A stretch of 64,000 bases of DNA from Polluticoccus soli (GTDB lineage: Bacteria; Bacteroidota; Bacteroidia; Chitinophagales; Chitinophagaceae). Below the pieces are notes generated by a model, which was given only the letters and a program-made list of their open reading frames with translations, was not told the origin of the DNA and did no database searches. Below are positions 17,806 through 26,644 of this stretch, piece after piece. Both the position numbers and the translations under genes were made by a program. Position 1 is the first letter of the stretch; the number at the start of each line of letters is the position of its first letter. The stretch is taken from assembly GCF_029269745.1 (NCBI RefSeq), contig NZ_JARJHT010000002.1:124001-188000 (forward strand), in the 5' to 3' direction.

Positions 17806-18752
17806 CCACAAAAAAATTCGCGATGATTGGCACCGCCGGCTATATTGCTCCAAGACATTTAGGAGCAATAAGGAATACTGGCAACCAATTGTTGGCGGCA
17901 CTGGATAGGTTTGATTCGGTGGGCATACTGGATAGCTATTTTCCGGATGCTCATTTCTTTACAGAATTTGAGCGTTTCGACCGTCATATAGATAAACTGA
18001 AAAGAAAGGGAACAAGTATTGACTATGTTAGTATTTGCACTCCCAATTACCTGCACGATTCTCATATCCGGTTTGCGCTTCGTCAACACGCGGATGCGAT
18101 ATGCGAAAAGCCGTTGGTGCTTAATCCCTGGAATGTAGATGCTCTTAAAGAAATCGAAAAAGAGACTGGCAATAAGGTTTATAACATTTTGCAGTTGAGG
18201 CTGCACCAGGATATTGTTGCGTTGAAGAACAAGATTGACAACGCGCCTGCTGATAAGATATACGATATCGATCTGACTTACCTCACTTCAAGGGGTAACT
18301 GGTATTTCAATAGCTGGAAAGGCGATGTTTCGAAATCCGGAGGCATTGCAACTAATATAGGTATCCATTTCTTCGATATGCTGATCTGGATATTTGGAGG
18401 CGTGAAAGAGAATATTGTACACGTGCTGGATGCCGACAAGGCAGCAGGCATGCTCCACCTTGAGAGGGCGAGGGTGCGATGGTTCCTGAGTGTGAACTAT
18501 GATTATGTACCTGACTACATAAAGCTGAAGGGGCAACGTACATACAGATCGATCATGGTGGATGGCGAGGAGCTGGAATTCAGCGAAGGCTTTACAGACC
18601 TCCATACAAAAAGCTACACAGAGATACTTGCTGGAAATGGCTTCGGCCTGGAGGCTGCCATGCCAAGCATACAGTTGGTGCATGATATACGCGAAAGCCA
18701 GCAAGTAGGCTTGAAGGGTGAATACCATAAATTATTGAAGGTTACTGCTTAG
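17802..18752 (+). CDS. Gfo/Idh/MocA oxidoreductase, WlbA/WbpB-like UDP-sugar 3-dehydrogenase
   Basis: 316 residues, the usual length for WlbA/WbpB (about 315-350). The NAD-binding start is MIGTAGYIAPRHL (residues 8-20), a motif in which IAPRH is characteristic of WlbA. DSYFPDA.FFTEFERFDRH at 44-62 and the CEKPL motif with its catalytic-site Lys at 101-105 are also typical; GGIATNIGIHFFDML supplies the second conserved His region. WlbA oxidises the 3-OH of UDP-GlcNAcA, the step before WbpE-type transamination towards UDP-GlcNAc3NAcA/ManNAc3NAcA. The partner 6-dehydrogenase (WbpA) and N-acetyltransferase (WbpD) are not visible here. Coupled to the upstream gene by ATGA. Confidence 0.82.
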   Translation: MTTKKFAMIGTAGYIAPRHLGAIRNTGNQLLAALDRFDSVGILDSYFPDAHFFTEFERFDRHIDKLKRKGTSIDYVSICTPNYLHDSHIRFALRQHADAICEKPLVLNPWNVDALKEIEKETGNKVYNILQLRLHQDIVALKNKIDNAPADKIYDIDLTYLTSRGNWYFNSWKGDVSKSGGIATNIGIHFFDMLIWIFGGVKENIVHVLDADKAAGMLHLERARVRWFLSVNYDYVPDYIKLKGQRTYRSIMVDGEELEFSEGFTDLHTKSYTEILAGNGFGLEAAMPSIQLVHDIRESQQVGLKGEYHKLLKVTA

Positions 18753-18762
18753 ATCCTGCAAG

Positions 18763-19971
18763 GTGAAACACGTATTGCTTGTTGCATATGAGTATCCCGG
18801 CTATCATTCAAAGTCGGGCGCTGCACTTGCCCGAAGGGTGAAGCAAGTAGCAGAAAGCTTTGAGCTGAATGGATGGCAGGTGACGGTTGTGCACAAAGAC
18901 CAGGTTGGAGAGACAGGAGACAAGTTGTGTGTGGTAAAGAAAGAATCGGCGTCGATCACGCGCATACCTGTAAGGTCTGACAGGTCAGAGTTTTCAGTTT
19001 TTGAACGCTCTATATTCAGAAGATTGTTTACACTGTATTGTTTATTGAAAAAAGGAGATAGGACGTATAGGTGGGCCGAGAGTGCAAGAAGAAGTTTGCC
19101 ACTATCGCAGCTTTCAAGGCCAGATCTCGTTATTTCATTTTTTACTCCGCGCGGCCCGATCGTTTTAGGTCGTTACTTCGCGAAGAAATATGATGCGCCC
19201 TGGATAGCAGACCTGCAAGACGAACTGGACCAGGGAACATTGAGCAGTAACAAATATTTCTCAGCCTTGAACGGTTACCTGTCGCATGTTTGGGTTAAAA
19301 AGATTCTGTCTGCCGCGAAAGCTGTAGTACATGTGTCGCCAGAATGGGCTAATGTTGATAGTGCGATTTTGGGTAGGCACATCGCATGTATCCGTCACGC
19401 AATGGCTGATCATCGTACTGAAATCTATAATAGAACGGATAGCACCGAGTTCCGGGTGTTTTATGGCGGTTCCATAGAACCGGCAGGCCAGGAACTGGAG
19501 ACGTTGAATAAGGTATTGTTAGAAGTACGTGCACAAAAGCCTGTTAAGCTTATTATGGCAGGCGGCGAAAAAGCGCATTATGCCTTTCGCAATAGCCTGG
19601 ATGAAAGTATCGACATCGAATATGCGGGATGGCTTGATGCAGAAGCTTATAGTCAGACCATCAAAAGTTCTCACTGCTGTCTTATAGTGCCTTGGTCGGG
19701 AGCTGACAGGCAAGCCATTCCTTCAAAATTTTACGAAGTGTGTACAATGCGCCCGGTATGGATCGTGGGAAAGGACTCTGGTGCGTTCAGCTCGCTTGTT
19801 GGTGACCTTAAGCACCCGCTGGGCAGATATGGTGATGTTGCATTTAATGTTTCGGCGCTTGAAAAAGCTGTTGCTGGCGACTATTCATCTATGTTTACCT
19901 TGGATAAATGTGCTGTAGCTCCAATAACAGAGCGGCAATTATGTGAACACTATCTCCGATTGGTGAATTGA
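18763..19971 (+). CDS. Glycosyltransferase, GT4-like
   Basis: 402 residues from a GTG start ten bases after the dehydrogenase stop; it begins VLLVAYEYPGYHSKSGAALA, a standard GT-B first strand and substrate loop. WIADLQDELDQG near residue 148 corresponds to the D-x-x-D segment found in many GT4 acceptor domains. The donor domain is divergent (YGGSIEPAGQELETL, EYAGWLDAEAYSQTI, CLIVPWSGADRQAIPSKFYE), lacking a clean EX7E motif. It is a probable GT4 transferase or a near relative. Confidence 0.75.
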   Translation: MKHVLLVAYEYPGYHSKSGAALARRVKQVAESFELNGWQVTVVHKDQVGETGDKLCVVKKESASITRIPVRSDRSEFSVFERSIFRRLFTLYCLLKKGDRTYRWAESARRSLPLSQLSRPDLVISFFTPRGPIVLGRYFAKKYDAPWIADLQDELDQGTLSSNKYFSALNGYLSHVWVKKILSAAKAVVHVSPEWANVDSAILGRHIACIRHAMADHRTEIYNRTDSTEFRVFYGGSIEPAGQELETLNKVLLEVRAQKPVKLIMAGGEKAHYAFRNSLDESIDIEYAGWLDAEAYSQTIKSSHCCLIVPWSGADRQAIPSKFYEVCTMRPVWIVGKDSGAFSSLVGDLKHPLGRYGDVAFNVSALEKAVAGDYSSMFTLDKCAVAPITERQLCEHYLRLVN

Positions 19972-19983
19972 GATCATTAACTA

Positions 19984-21159
19984 ATGAGTAGTAGAAAGAA
20001 AATATTATTGCTTACCCTGGTTCACCCAGACTTTTTGCCGCCGGTTTATGCCACGGCACTGGTGTTGCGCGATGAAGGGTATGCGGTTGAGATCATTACC
20101 TTCAATTCGTTGGTTCCTGCTGAAAATGAGTCTGATGAGGGTATCACGATCTGCGAGGTCGGCGAATATCATAACAAGTCTTTCTTTCAACGATTGAGCC
20201 TGCGAAGGAAGTTTAATGAAGTTGTGCAAAATAAAATGCGTGAACAACCTGTACTCGTTGTTAGTTTTTGCACATTTAGCTTTTTATCTGCTGAAACGCA
20301 AAAAAGGCAAGTGCCACATGCTCATATCGCACTGGAGATAAACAATACTCCTGAAAGGTTCAACGAGTCGCCACTCACTTTTATGCGTATCCAACGCACT
20401 TTTAGCAAAATATCGGGTGCAGAATTTGTTGCAACGCCATCTGTTCAACGTTCTGCCTGGCTGGCGGGGAAGTGTGGTTTGCGAAGTGTACCTCATACTA
20501 TACAAAACACGACCTATTACAAAGCTGCGGAGAAAAATAAAAGCACCGATCTGCTGAAGACAATATTGCCAGAGCATTTTCTCGAAAAAAAGGCATTTTT
20601 ATATGCGGGCAGACTCAATAGCAACTATAGCGTACATGAGCTCGTAATGGCTTTTGGTCAACTCAACGATGGTAACGCGGTGCTGGTTATTACCGGGTTC
20701 AGGGAAAATGACCCTTATTGTATACAACTGCGGCAGATCCTAAACAGCCAGCCTAATAGCAAAAACATATTATTGCTGCCCGTAGTTCCACGGCAGGAGT
20801 TAGCGGCGCTGCAGGAGTATGCTCATATAGGAATTTGCTTTTTGTATGAAAGGTTAAATGACCTGGAAACACAAATGGCAGCCCCCAACAAAATAGGGGA
20901 GTACATCGCTAATGGGTTGTACCTGCTTACTAATAAAGTAGTGTACACGGCGCAGTTTCAAAACGCTGGCGTTGCAACATTGATAGATCAACCCGCAGTT
21001 GACCAAATACAACAGGGTATGGCGGAGGCGTTGCTTAATGTAGGTGATTTGGGATTTGCCAAAAAAATAGACGCATTTTATCGCGACGAATATTGTATGC
21101 AGCAGCAGGCACGTCCAATAATAGAGTTTTTAAAAAGCAAGCAGCGTGTTGAATCGTAA
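19984..21159 (+). CDS. Glycosyltransferase, GT4-like
   Basis: 391 residues, ATG start 12 bases after the previous stop. The N-terminus KILLLTLVHPDFLPPVYATA resembles GT-B acceptor domains; the donor half has FLYAGRLNSNYSVHELVMAF near residue 205, VLVITGFRENDPY, LLPVVPRQELAALQEYAHIG and NKIGEYIANGLYLLT. The acidic pair of EX7E is not obvious. In location it is the second of three consecutive probable GT4 genes (18763, 19984, 21146). Function inferred from fold and neighbours only. Confidence 0.75.
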   Translation: MSSRKKILLLTLVHPDFLPPVYATALVLRDEGYAVEIITFNSLVPAENESDEGITICEVGEYHNKSFFQRLSLRRKFNEVVQNKMREQPVLVVSFCTFSFLSAETQKRQVPHAHIALEINNTPERFNESPLTFMRIQRTFSKISGAEFVATPSVQRSAWLAGKCGLRSVPHTIQNTTYYKAAEKNKSTDLLKTILPEHFLEKKAFLYAGRLNSNYSVHELVMAFGQLNDGNAVLVITGFRENDPYCIQLRQILNSQPNSKNILLLPVVPRQELAALQEYAHIGICFLYERLNDLETQMAAPNKIGEYIANGLYLLTNKVVYTAQFQNAGVATLIDQPAVDQIQQGMAEALLNVGDLGFAKKIDAFYRDEYCMQQQARPIIEFLKSKQRVES

Positions 21160-22393
21160 TCAGCCAATTGTTTTTATATGCCATCCCTATCATAGGGGCG
21201 GAGTAACGCGCTGGATGGCGGACATGGCCATTGAGTGTGCGGATAATGGCATGGATGTAAGTTTCATTACTGTTGTGCCCAAGCGTCCATTCTATTCTTC
21301 GGGTGGCCGTGAAACATTAGTGTCACTGGTAAAGCATCATAGCAACATAAAACTACTGACGACAACAGCTGGGTGGGAGTTTGAGTTTGGCACACCGGCG
21401 TTCAAGACCGATGTATACTCCAGGCTCCTACAAAAAAACATTTCTCCCGGCGCCAATATCATTCTGGCTGATGATCCTTCTGTATGGGCTGTGTCGGCAC
21501 AGTTAGATGGTCAGTACAATTTTATTGGGGTATTGCATGCAGATGAGAACCATTATTATGACCTCGCGTGCCAATTCGATTCCTCTGTAAGATTGCTGGT
21601 TTGCGTGTCTGAACGGATAAAGCGGAACCTTCTTTCGCGAAATGCGGGTATTGATAGCAGCAAAGTGGTCACTATTTCATGTGGGATACCGTTGCCTGTT
21701 TTTCAGCCGAATACAGCAAGCAACAAGCAGCTGGAGATAATATATGTAGGCCGCATTACACAATACCAAAAACGAGTCTTTGATATCCCGGCCGTCTGTG
21801 TAACATTGAAAGAACAAGGTGTAGACTTCAACATGTCAATAATAGGTTCGGGCGATGAAATGCAACAGTTGCAGATAATGGTGCAGGAATCCGGGCTCAT
21901 CGATCGCGTGAATTTTCCTGGCTGGCTGCAAAAAGAGCAGATATTCGAACAAATGCGTCAAGCTGATGTGTTGCTGTTGACATCTGATTTCGAGGGGATG
22001 CCAGTGGCAGTGATGGAAGCACTTAGCTGTGGTTGTGGGGTAGTTAGCACTCGTGTAAGCGGGGTTGAAGACTATGTGTCAAGCCCATTTGCTACAGGCT
22101 GCCTCTGGTTGTACGAAGTTGGCGATGTACAGTCAGCTGCTAGTTGCCTTGTTGAATCAAGGCGTATTTTACCAGTTCAAAAGGCAAAACAAGCACGCAG
22201 TCTTGCGGAGACTGAGTTTGGCATACAGCATTGTAGGCGCAGATACCTTGACGCTATTGATAATATGAGACCGATATCAGAAACTAAGTTGCCGGCAAAA
22301 AAACTACCGGTTAACCACACCTATTCGCTGCTGTTATCATTTTCGAGGTATGTACGGCTTAGTCTCGCAACGAAGTTTAAAACAAACTATTGA
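21146..22393 (+). CDS. Glycosyltransferase family 4
   Basis: 415 residues. The GTG at 21146 lies inside the last codons of the previous gene (14-base overlap) and gives IVFICHPYHRGGVTRWMAD, the GGVxR loop typical of GT4 acceptor domains. The donor domain is complete: IIYVGRITQYQKRVFDIP near residue 194, IIGSGDEMQQLQIM, FPGWLQKEQIFEQM, LLTSDFEGMPVAVMEALSCG (EX7E) near 280. The last 40 residues are basic and without motif. A retaining transferase; donor unknown. Followed by the third amidotransferase. Confidence 0.87.
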   Translation: MLNRNQPIVFICHPYHRGGVTRWMADMAIECADNGMDVSFITVVPKRPFYSSGGRETLVSLVKHHSNIKLLTTTAGWEFEFGTPAFKTDVYSRLLQKNISPGANIILADDPSVWAVSAQLDGQYNFIGVLHADENHYYDLACQFDSSVRLLVCVSERIKRNLLSRNAGIDSSKVVTISCGIPLPVFQPNTASNKQLEIIYVGRITQYQKRVFDIPAVCVTLKEQGVDFNMSIIGSGDEMQQLQIMVQESGLIDRVNFPGWLQKEQIFEQMRQADVLLLTSDFEGMPVAVMEALSCGCGVVSTRVSGVEDYVSSPFATGCLWLYEVGDVQSAASCLVESRRILPVQKAKQARSLAETEFGIQHCRRRYLDAIDNMRPISETKLPAKKLPVNHTYSLLLSFSRYVRLSLATKFKTNY

Positions 22394-22411
22394 TCAAATT
22401 TTGAATTGTCT

Positions 22412-24232
22412 ATGTGCGGAATAGCCTGCAGTTTGAATTATGTAAGCTCTGATTTTGACGCGAGGTCTTTGCGGCTGCTTCATCACCGTGGGCCAAATGA
22501 TAACGGAAGTTATCATGATGCTGATGTTTCCCTGTTGCAAACGAGACTGTCAATTCTTGAGCTGACATCAGCCGGTCATCAACCTATGCATTCTTCATGT
22601 GGTCGCTACATCATCTCTTATAATGGAGAAATATACAACCACAGAGAGTTAAGGCGGCAGTACCTCAGTACGCATAACTTTCATGGCGATTCGGATACTG
22701 AAACAATAATTGAGCTTTTTCGTTTGCAGAAGCAAAAAATGCTCACCGAATTGGTGGGTATGTGGGCGATATTGATCTGGGACACACAAGAAAAGATTCT
22801 TTTCATCAGTCGTGATCGCTATGGACAAAAGCCACTTTATTATCGATCGAAGGGCGATCATCTTTTCTTTGCCAGTGAAATAAAGCCGTTGTTGCAGGAT
22901 GGAGAGCAGAATAAGTGCGAGACTACAGCTGTTGTTGAGTTCCTGGCGTTGAGTAATTACGGTCATCTCAAAGATCGTACATTTTACAGCGATATCAGGC
23001 AATTGGAACCTGGCTGCTATGCCTTTATTAAACCTGGGCAAACACAAGTCGTCAGCAAAAGATATTGGGTATTACCCGAGGTGTCGCCGCGCGACAAACG
23101 GCCGTTGGATGAAAAGGCAACAAAACAGCTTCACGATATAATGGTTGAAGCGGTTCTGTCTCAAACACTTTCCGATGTTCCGATCGGCATTACTTTGTCA
23201 GGTGGCATTGATTCTTCGATAATAGCTGGCATACTCGCCACTTATTATGATCAGGATATAAATGCTTTTACCGCTCAGGCTGTGGGTAGCGCTTACGATG
23301 AAAGCAGGTATGTTGACGCCGTGGTCAAGAAGTTTCCGAGGATCAATCTACATCGTTTCGACTCTAAAGAGCTTTCGTTAAAGGCGGATATTATTAAATA
23401 TGTCGGAATTCAAGAGGAACCTTTTGGTGACCCATCGATCATAGCCCACGGTTATTTGATGCAAGCCGCGTGCGATAATGGAATAAAAGTGATGCTGGGT
23501 GGGCAGGGGGCTGATGAGCTGTTCTTTGGTTATACCAACATGACACAGGCAGTACTGCAGAAACAATTGAGCAAGTTGCATTTCTCATCATTCCTCGATA
23601 ATGTAAAACAATCAGACATCTCAAAGAGTTCTGTTGCACGCTCTATATTCCTGACGGTTTTTCCGGGCTTGGAGCGAAAGCTGAGAAATCGCTCCCGTGT
23701 TAACAGGAGAGCTGTCCTCGAGTATTCTTTGTCAGGGATTAATGATGAGCTATTCTCGTTGCCTACGTATGATGATTTTTATGGTGTGTGGTGCGAGTCC
23801 GTGTATGGAATTCACTTGCCGCACCTTGTACATTATGACGACCGGAATGCTATGGCGACCAGCATAGAGGGTAGAATGCCTTTTCTTGACCACCGCATCT
23901 CTGAATTTGTGGCCACTATTCGTCCGGAATACTTCTTCAAAGAAGGCAAACGCAAATACCCGATAAGAATGGCTTGCTCGCAGTATCTACCCGATGAGGT
24001 TCAGAACAGGAGAGACAAGATCGGGTTTCACACACCTTTGATCGATGCTATATATAAAGATGCTGACTGGGTATGTGAAAATATAGCAGATTTTATTTGG
24101 ATAAAAAGCGGTCTTAGGGCAACTTTGCTTAATAAAGTTCGTTCTGGAAGCATTGATATTAGTGACGCAATGCTGATTGTGAGGGCTTTGATAACAAATT
24201 GTTGGATGCAGCAGTTTAATATTGTGGGTTAA
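22412..24232 (+). CDS. AsnB-type glutamine amidotransferase 3 of 3
   Basis: 606 residues. I start at the ATG at 22412 (MCGIACSL) because Cys2 must be N-terminal for glutaminase activity; a TTG six bases earlier is rejected. HHRGPNDNGSY (24-34), NGEIYNHREL (71-80), RDRYGQKPLYY and the PP-loop SGGIDSS (263-269) are intact, as is GGQGADELFFGY. It differs from the other two copies throughout, so the three are not recent duplicates. Expected role is amidation of a uronic acid in the glycan by analogy to WbtH/WbpS. Its stop shares one base with the start of the Wzy-like gene (TAATG). Confidence 0.85.
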   Translation: MCGIACSLNYVSSDFDARSLRLLHHRGPNDNGSYHDADVSLLQTRLSILELTSAGHQPMHSSCGRYIISYNGEIYNHRELRRQYLSTHNFHGDSDTETIIELFRLQKQKMLTELVGMWAILIWDTQEKILFISRDRYGQKPLYYRSKGDHLFFASEIKPLLQDGEQNKCETTAVVEFLALSNYGHLKDRTFYSDIRQLEPGCYAFIKPGQTQVVSKRYWVLPEVSPRDKRPLDEKATKQLHDIMVEAVLSQTLSDVPIGITLSGGIDSSIIAGILATYYDQDINAFTAQAVGSAYDESRYVDAVVKKFPRINLHRFDSKELSLKADIIKYVGIQEEPFGDPSIIAHGYLMQAACDNGIKVMLGGQGADELFFGYTNMTQAVLQKQLSKLHFSSFLDNVKQSDISKSSVARSIFLTVFPGLERKLRNRSRVNRRAVLEYSLSGINDELFSLPTYDDFYGVWCESVYGIHLPHLVHYDDRNAMATSIEGRMPFLDHRISEFVATIRPEYFFKEGKRKYPIRMACSQYLPDEVQNRRDKIGFHTPLIDAIYKDADWVCENIADFIWIKSGLRATLLNKVRSGSIDISDAMLIVRALITNCWMQQFNIVG

Positions 24233-25557
24233 TGTTTTTACACTTTTTCTTTCTCCTTGTTTATTTCATCGTCAGTCTGTTCTCTTCGGAGGTTGCGGCA
24301 AGTATTGTGCTGAGTACTCATGCTGTCGCCACTTTGATAGAGCGGCATATTATGCGGAAGGTGAAGATCGACCCAATGACATGCTATGCTTTTTACTCAT
24401 TCCTGGTCGGTATCGCCAACCTGATAATGATAGCCGCTGAAAAGGCGGGCACTTTGCCCGCAGGATATTCCTATTTGATCCCGGCAAATATCCTGCAAGG
24501 TATAAGCATCTTCTTTGTGGGGAACACGTTCATTTTTATGGGTTTCGAGTTGTTCTCGAAAAAGTCGTTTCCAAAAATTGACGTTCTGATCGAGAGTCCC
24601 GCGAATCATAGTAAGCTATTTATCCTGATGCTAATCTTTTCGGCTCGAAACCTTTTGTTTTCGGATATCATGTTGGGATCGTTAACCGGGATTCTAACGG
24701 TGTTTTCCTCTGTAGGTATAATATTCTTCAGCCGTTTGTGGTCAAAAACAGATATAGGCAAGTATGGCACTTATGCAGGGATTCTTTGTGTATTGCAAAC
24801 GGCTTATGCGCTGCTGTTTTCCTATTTAAGAATGGAGCTTTTGACGCCGGCCGTATGTTTTACATTCGGCTTCTTTCTGGGTAAGGGAACTATAAAAGCT
24901 GTGTTTTCATACCGGGCGATTCCAATCCTTATAGCATTGTTTGTTTTCAATATTTATTTTGCCTGGCTGGGAAAAAACCGATCAACTTATGGAGAAATAA
25001 AAGGTGTGGAAAGACTTCAGCAAATGGTAACCCTTTCTAAAGTTGAGACGGTTTACCTGGAAGATGATGAAAGTCAGGAAAGCATTCTTCACCGGGCTTC
25101 AGTTTTGCCACAAATAACCAATGTGGTTGAGCTAGTGAAAACAAAAGGACATTTCAATGGCGATGCCACTGCTCCGTTGTTTATAGCATTGGTACCACGA
25201 TTCCTGTGGCCAGACAAACCACTGATCGGTCTGGGGGCATGGTTCGCTACCGAGATCGGTCAGGGCAACCAAACCGACAGTTGGTATACTAACTCGATAA
25301 ATATGACCATTCAGGGTCAATTGTTTTTGGATTTTGGCTGGACCGGTATTGTAGCGGGGTGTTTATTCGTCGGCGCCCTTTTGGCACTGATATGGAGTGC
25401 AACGGGTTTTTATCGATCCCCGTTTAATCTTACCGGCGTAACGCTTGGTGGATTTCTCTTCCTGTCGTGTATGCAGGGCATTGGTGCTGACTTGCAGTTT
25501 ATCGTTACGTTGATATCTTACTATCTGATTTTCGTAGTTTTCAAACGGTTTGCATGA
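24232..25557 (+). CDS. Multipass membrane protein, Wzy-like polysaccharide polymerase
   Basis: 441 residues with about ten hydrophobic segments spread along the chain. It begins with a membrane segment (FLHFFFLLVYFIVSLF) and has one larger polar stretch at about residues 255-375, which includes LVPRFLWPDKP and WYTNSINMTIQGQLFLDFGW. That arrangement, a long periplasmic loop before the last membrane segments with a PR.LWPDKP-type motif, is typical of O-antigen polymerase-like proteins. Being the only multispanning protein of the locus, it is the best candidate for Wzy-type polymerisation of lipid-linked repeats in the periplasm. A ligase is an alternative. No Wzx-like flippase accompanies it. 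Confidence 0.72.
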   Translation: MFLHFFFLLVYFIVSLFSSEVAASIVLSTHAVATLIERHIMRKVKIDPMTCYAFYSFLVGIANLIMIAAEKAGTLPAGYSYLIPANILQGISIFFVGNTFIFMGFELFSKKSFPKIDVLIESPANHSKLFILMLIFSARNLLFSDIMLGSLTGILTVFSSVGIIFFSRLWSKTDIGKYGTYAGILCVLQTAYALLFSYLRMELLTPAVCFTFGFFLGKGTIKAVFSYRAIPILIALFVFNIYFAWLGKNRSTYGEIKGVERLQQMVTLSKVETVYLEDDESQESILHRASVLPQITNVVELVKTKGHFNGDATAPLFIALVPRFLWPDKPLIGLGAWFATEIGQGNQTDSWYTNSINMTIQGQLFLDFGWTGIVAGCLFVGALLALIWSATGFYRSPFNLTGVTLGGFLFLSCMQGIGADLQFIVTLISYYLIFVVFKRFA

Positions 25558-26600
25558 GAATACTCTGTGTTGGACCTATATGGCGCGGGAGTAATGCAGG
25601 TGGAATGTTTAGGGCTCTAAGCCGGGAAGGTCATTTGATCGATACCGTTGATGAGTATTATTACATTAGCTTTCATGCCTCGAATATTACATCAAAAGTT
25701 GTACAGCGTTCCATACGGCATATTCAGGTAAATGAGTTCAACCAGGCGATCAAGACAGCTATAGATCTGTTTAGGCCTGATGTAGTATTCGTTTATAAGG
25801 GTAGGTTTGTACAACCCGAAACGTTGGATTATGCGAGATCAAAAGGGAAAACATTAGCTCTGTTTTACCCGGATGTAAGCATGAAGGCGCACGGAAAGTA
25901 TATTCCGCTCAATATTCCGCGTTTCGACATCGTTTTCACAACAAAAACCTTTGGCATAACTGATCTGAAAAACTCCTATGGAGTTACAAACGCCCAGTTT
26001 ATTCCACATGGTTTTGATCCGGATATACACCGCCAGTACCAGATGAGTGACGAGGACCTGCGAAATTTTGGATGCGATGTGTCATTTATTGGCACATATT
26101 CTCAGAAAAAAGAAAACATACTAGCTGCGATCAAGAAAGCACTCCCTGAGGTTCATCTGAAAATATGGGGAGGGCAATGGGAGCGGTGTACATCTCCATT
26201 ATTGCAAGATTCGATCCAGCATACCAGTGTGCTCGGAGACTTGTATGCGATTGCCATCCAGTGTTCTAAGATCAACCTGGGCATCCTTAGCGAGCAAGTG
26301 GTAGGAGCCTCGTCGGGAGATCTGATCACTTCCCGTACTTTTCACATACCTGGAAGTTCAGGGTTTATGTTGCATGAACGAAATGTGGAATCTCTACAGT
26401 ATTTTGCTGAAGATGAGGAAGCTGGTTTCTTTGATGATGCTGAAGATATTGCTGCAAAAGTAAAACGCTACCTGTCTGATAATGGCCTGCGTGAAAGGGT
26501 ACGATTGGCTGGGTATCAAAGAGCACTTCGTGACCATTCTTTAGATAAACGTGCGCAACAAGTGGCTTCACGTTTATCAGAGCTAGTTTCAAAAAGATAA
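25554..26600 (+). CDS. CgeB-like glycosyltransferase
   Basis: 348 residues, overlapping the Wzy-like stop by four bases (ATGA). The pattern fits the CgeB/Glyco_trans_1_2 group: VGPIWRGSNAGGMFRAL at the N-terminus, DVVFVYKGRFV near residue 75, FTTKTFGITDLKNSYGV near 126, CDVSFIGTYSQKKENIL near 173, and a C-terminal domain with TSRTFHIPGSSGFMLHE near 262, where family members bind the nucleotide sugar. Related proteins occur in maturation and polysaccharide loci. Substrates are unknown. Confidence 0.82.
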   Translation: MRILCVGPIWRGSNAGGMFRALSREGHLIDTVDEYYYISFHASNITSKVVQRSIRHIQVNEFNQAIKTAIDLFRPDVVFVYKGRFVQPETLDYARSKGKTLALFYPDVSMKAHGKYIPLNIPRFDIVFTTKTFGITDLKNSYGVTNAQFIPHGFDPDIHRQYQMSDEDLRNFGCDVSFIGTYSQKKENILAAIKKALPEVHLKIWGGQWERCTSPLLQDSIQHTSVLGDLYAIAIQCSKINLGILSEQVVGASSGDLITSRTFHIPGSSGFMLHERNVESLQYFAEDEEAGFFDDAEDIAAKVKRYLSDNGLRERVRLAGYQRALRDHSLDKRAQQVASRLSELVSKR

Positions 26601-26644
26601 TATAGCTGCATTTTTATGTGGCAATCAATTGAGTTAATGGCAAA

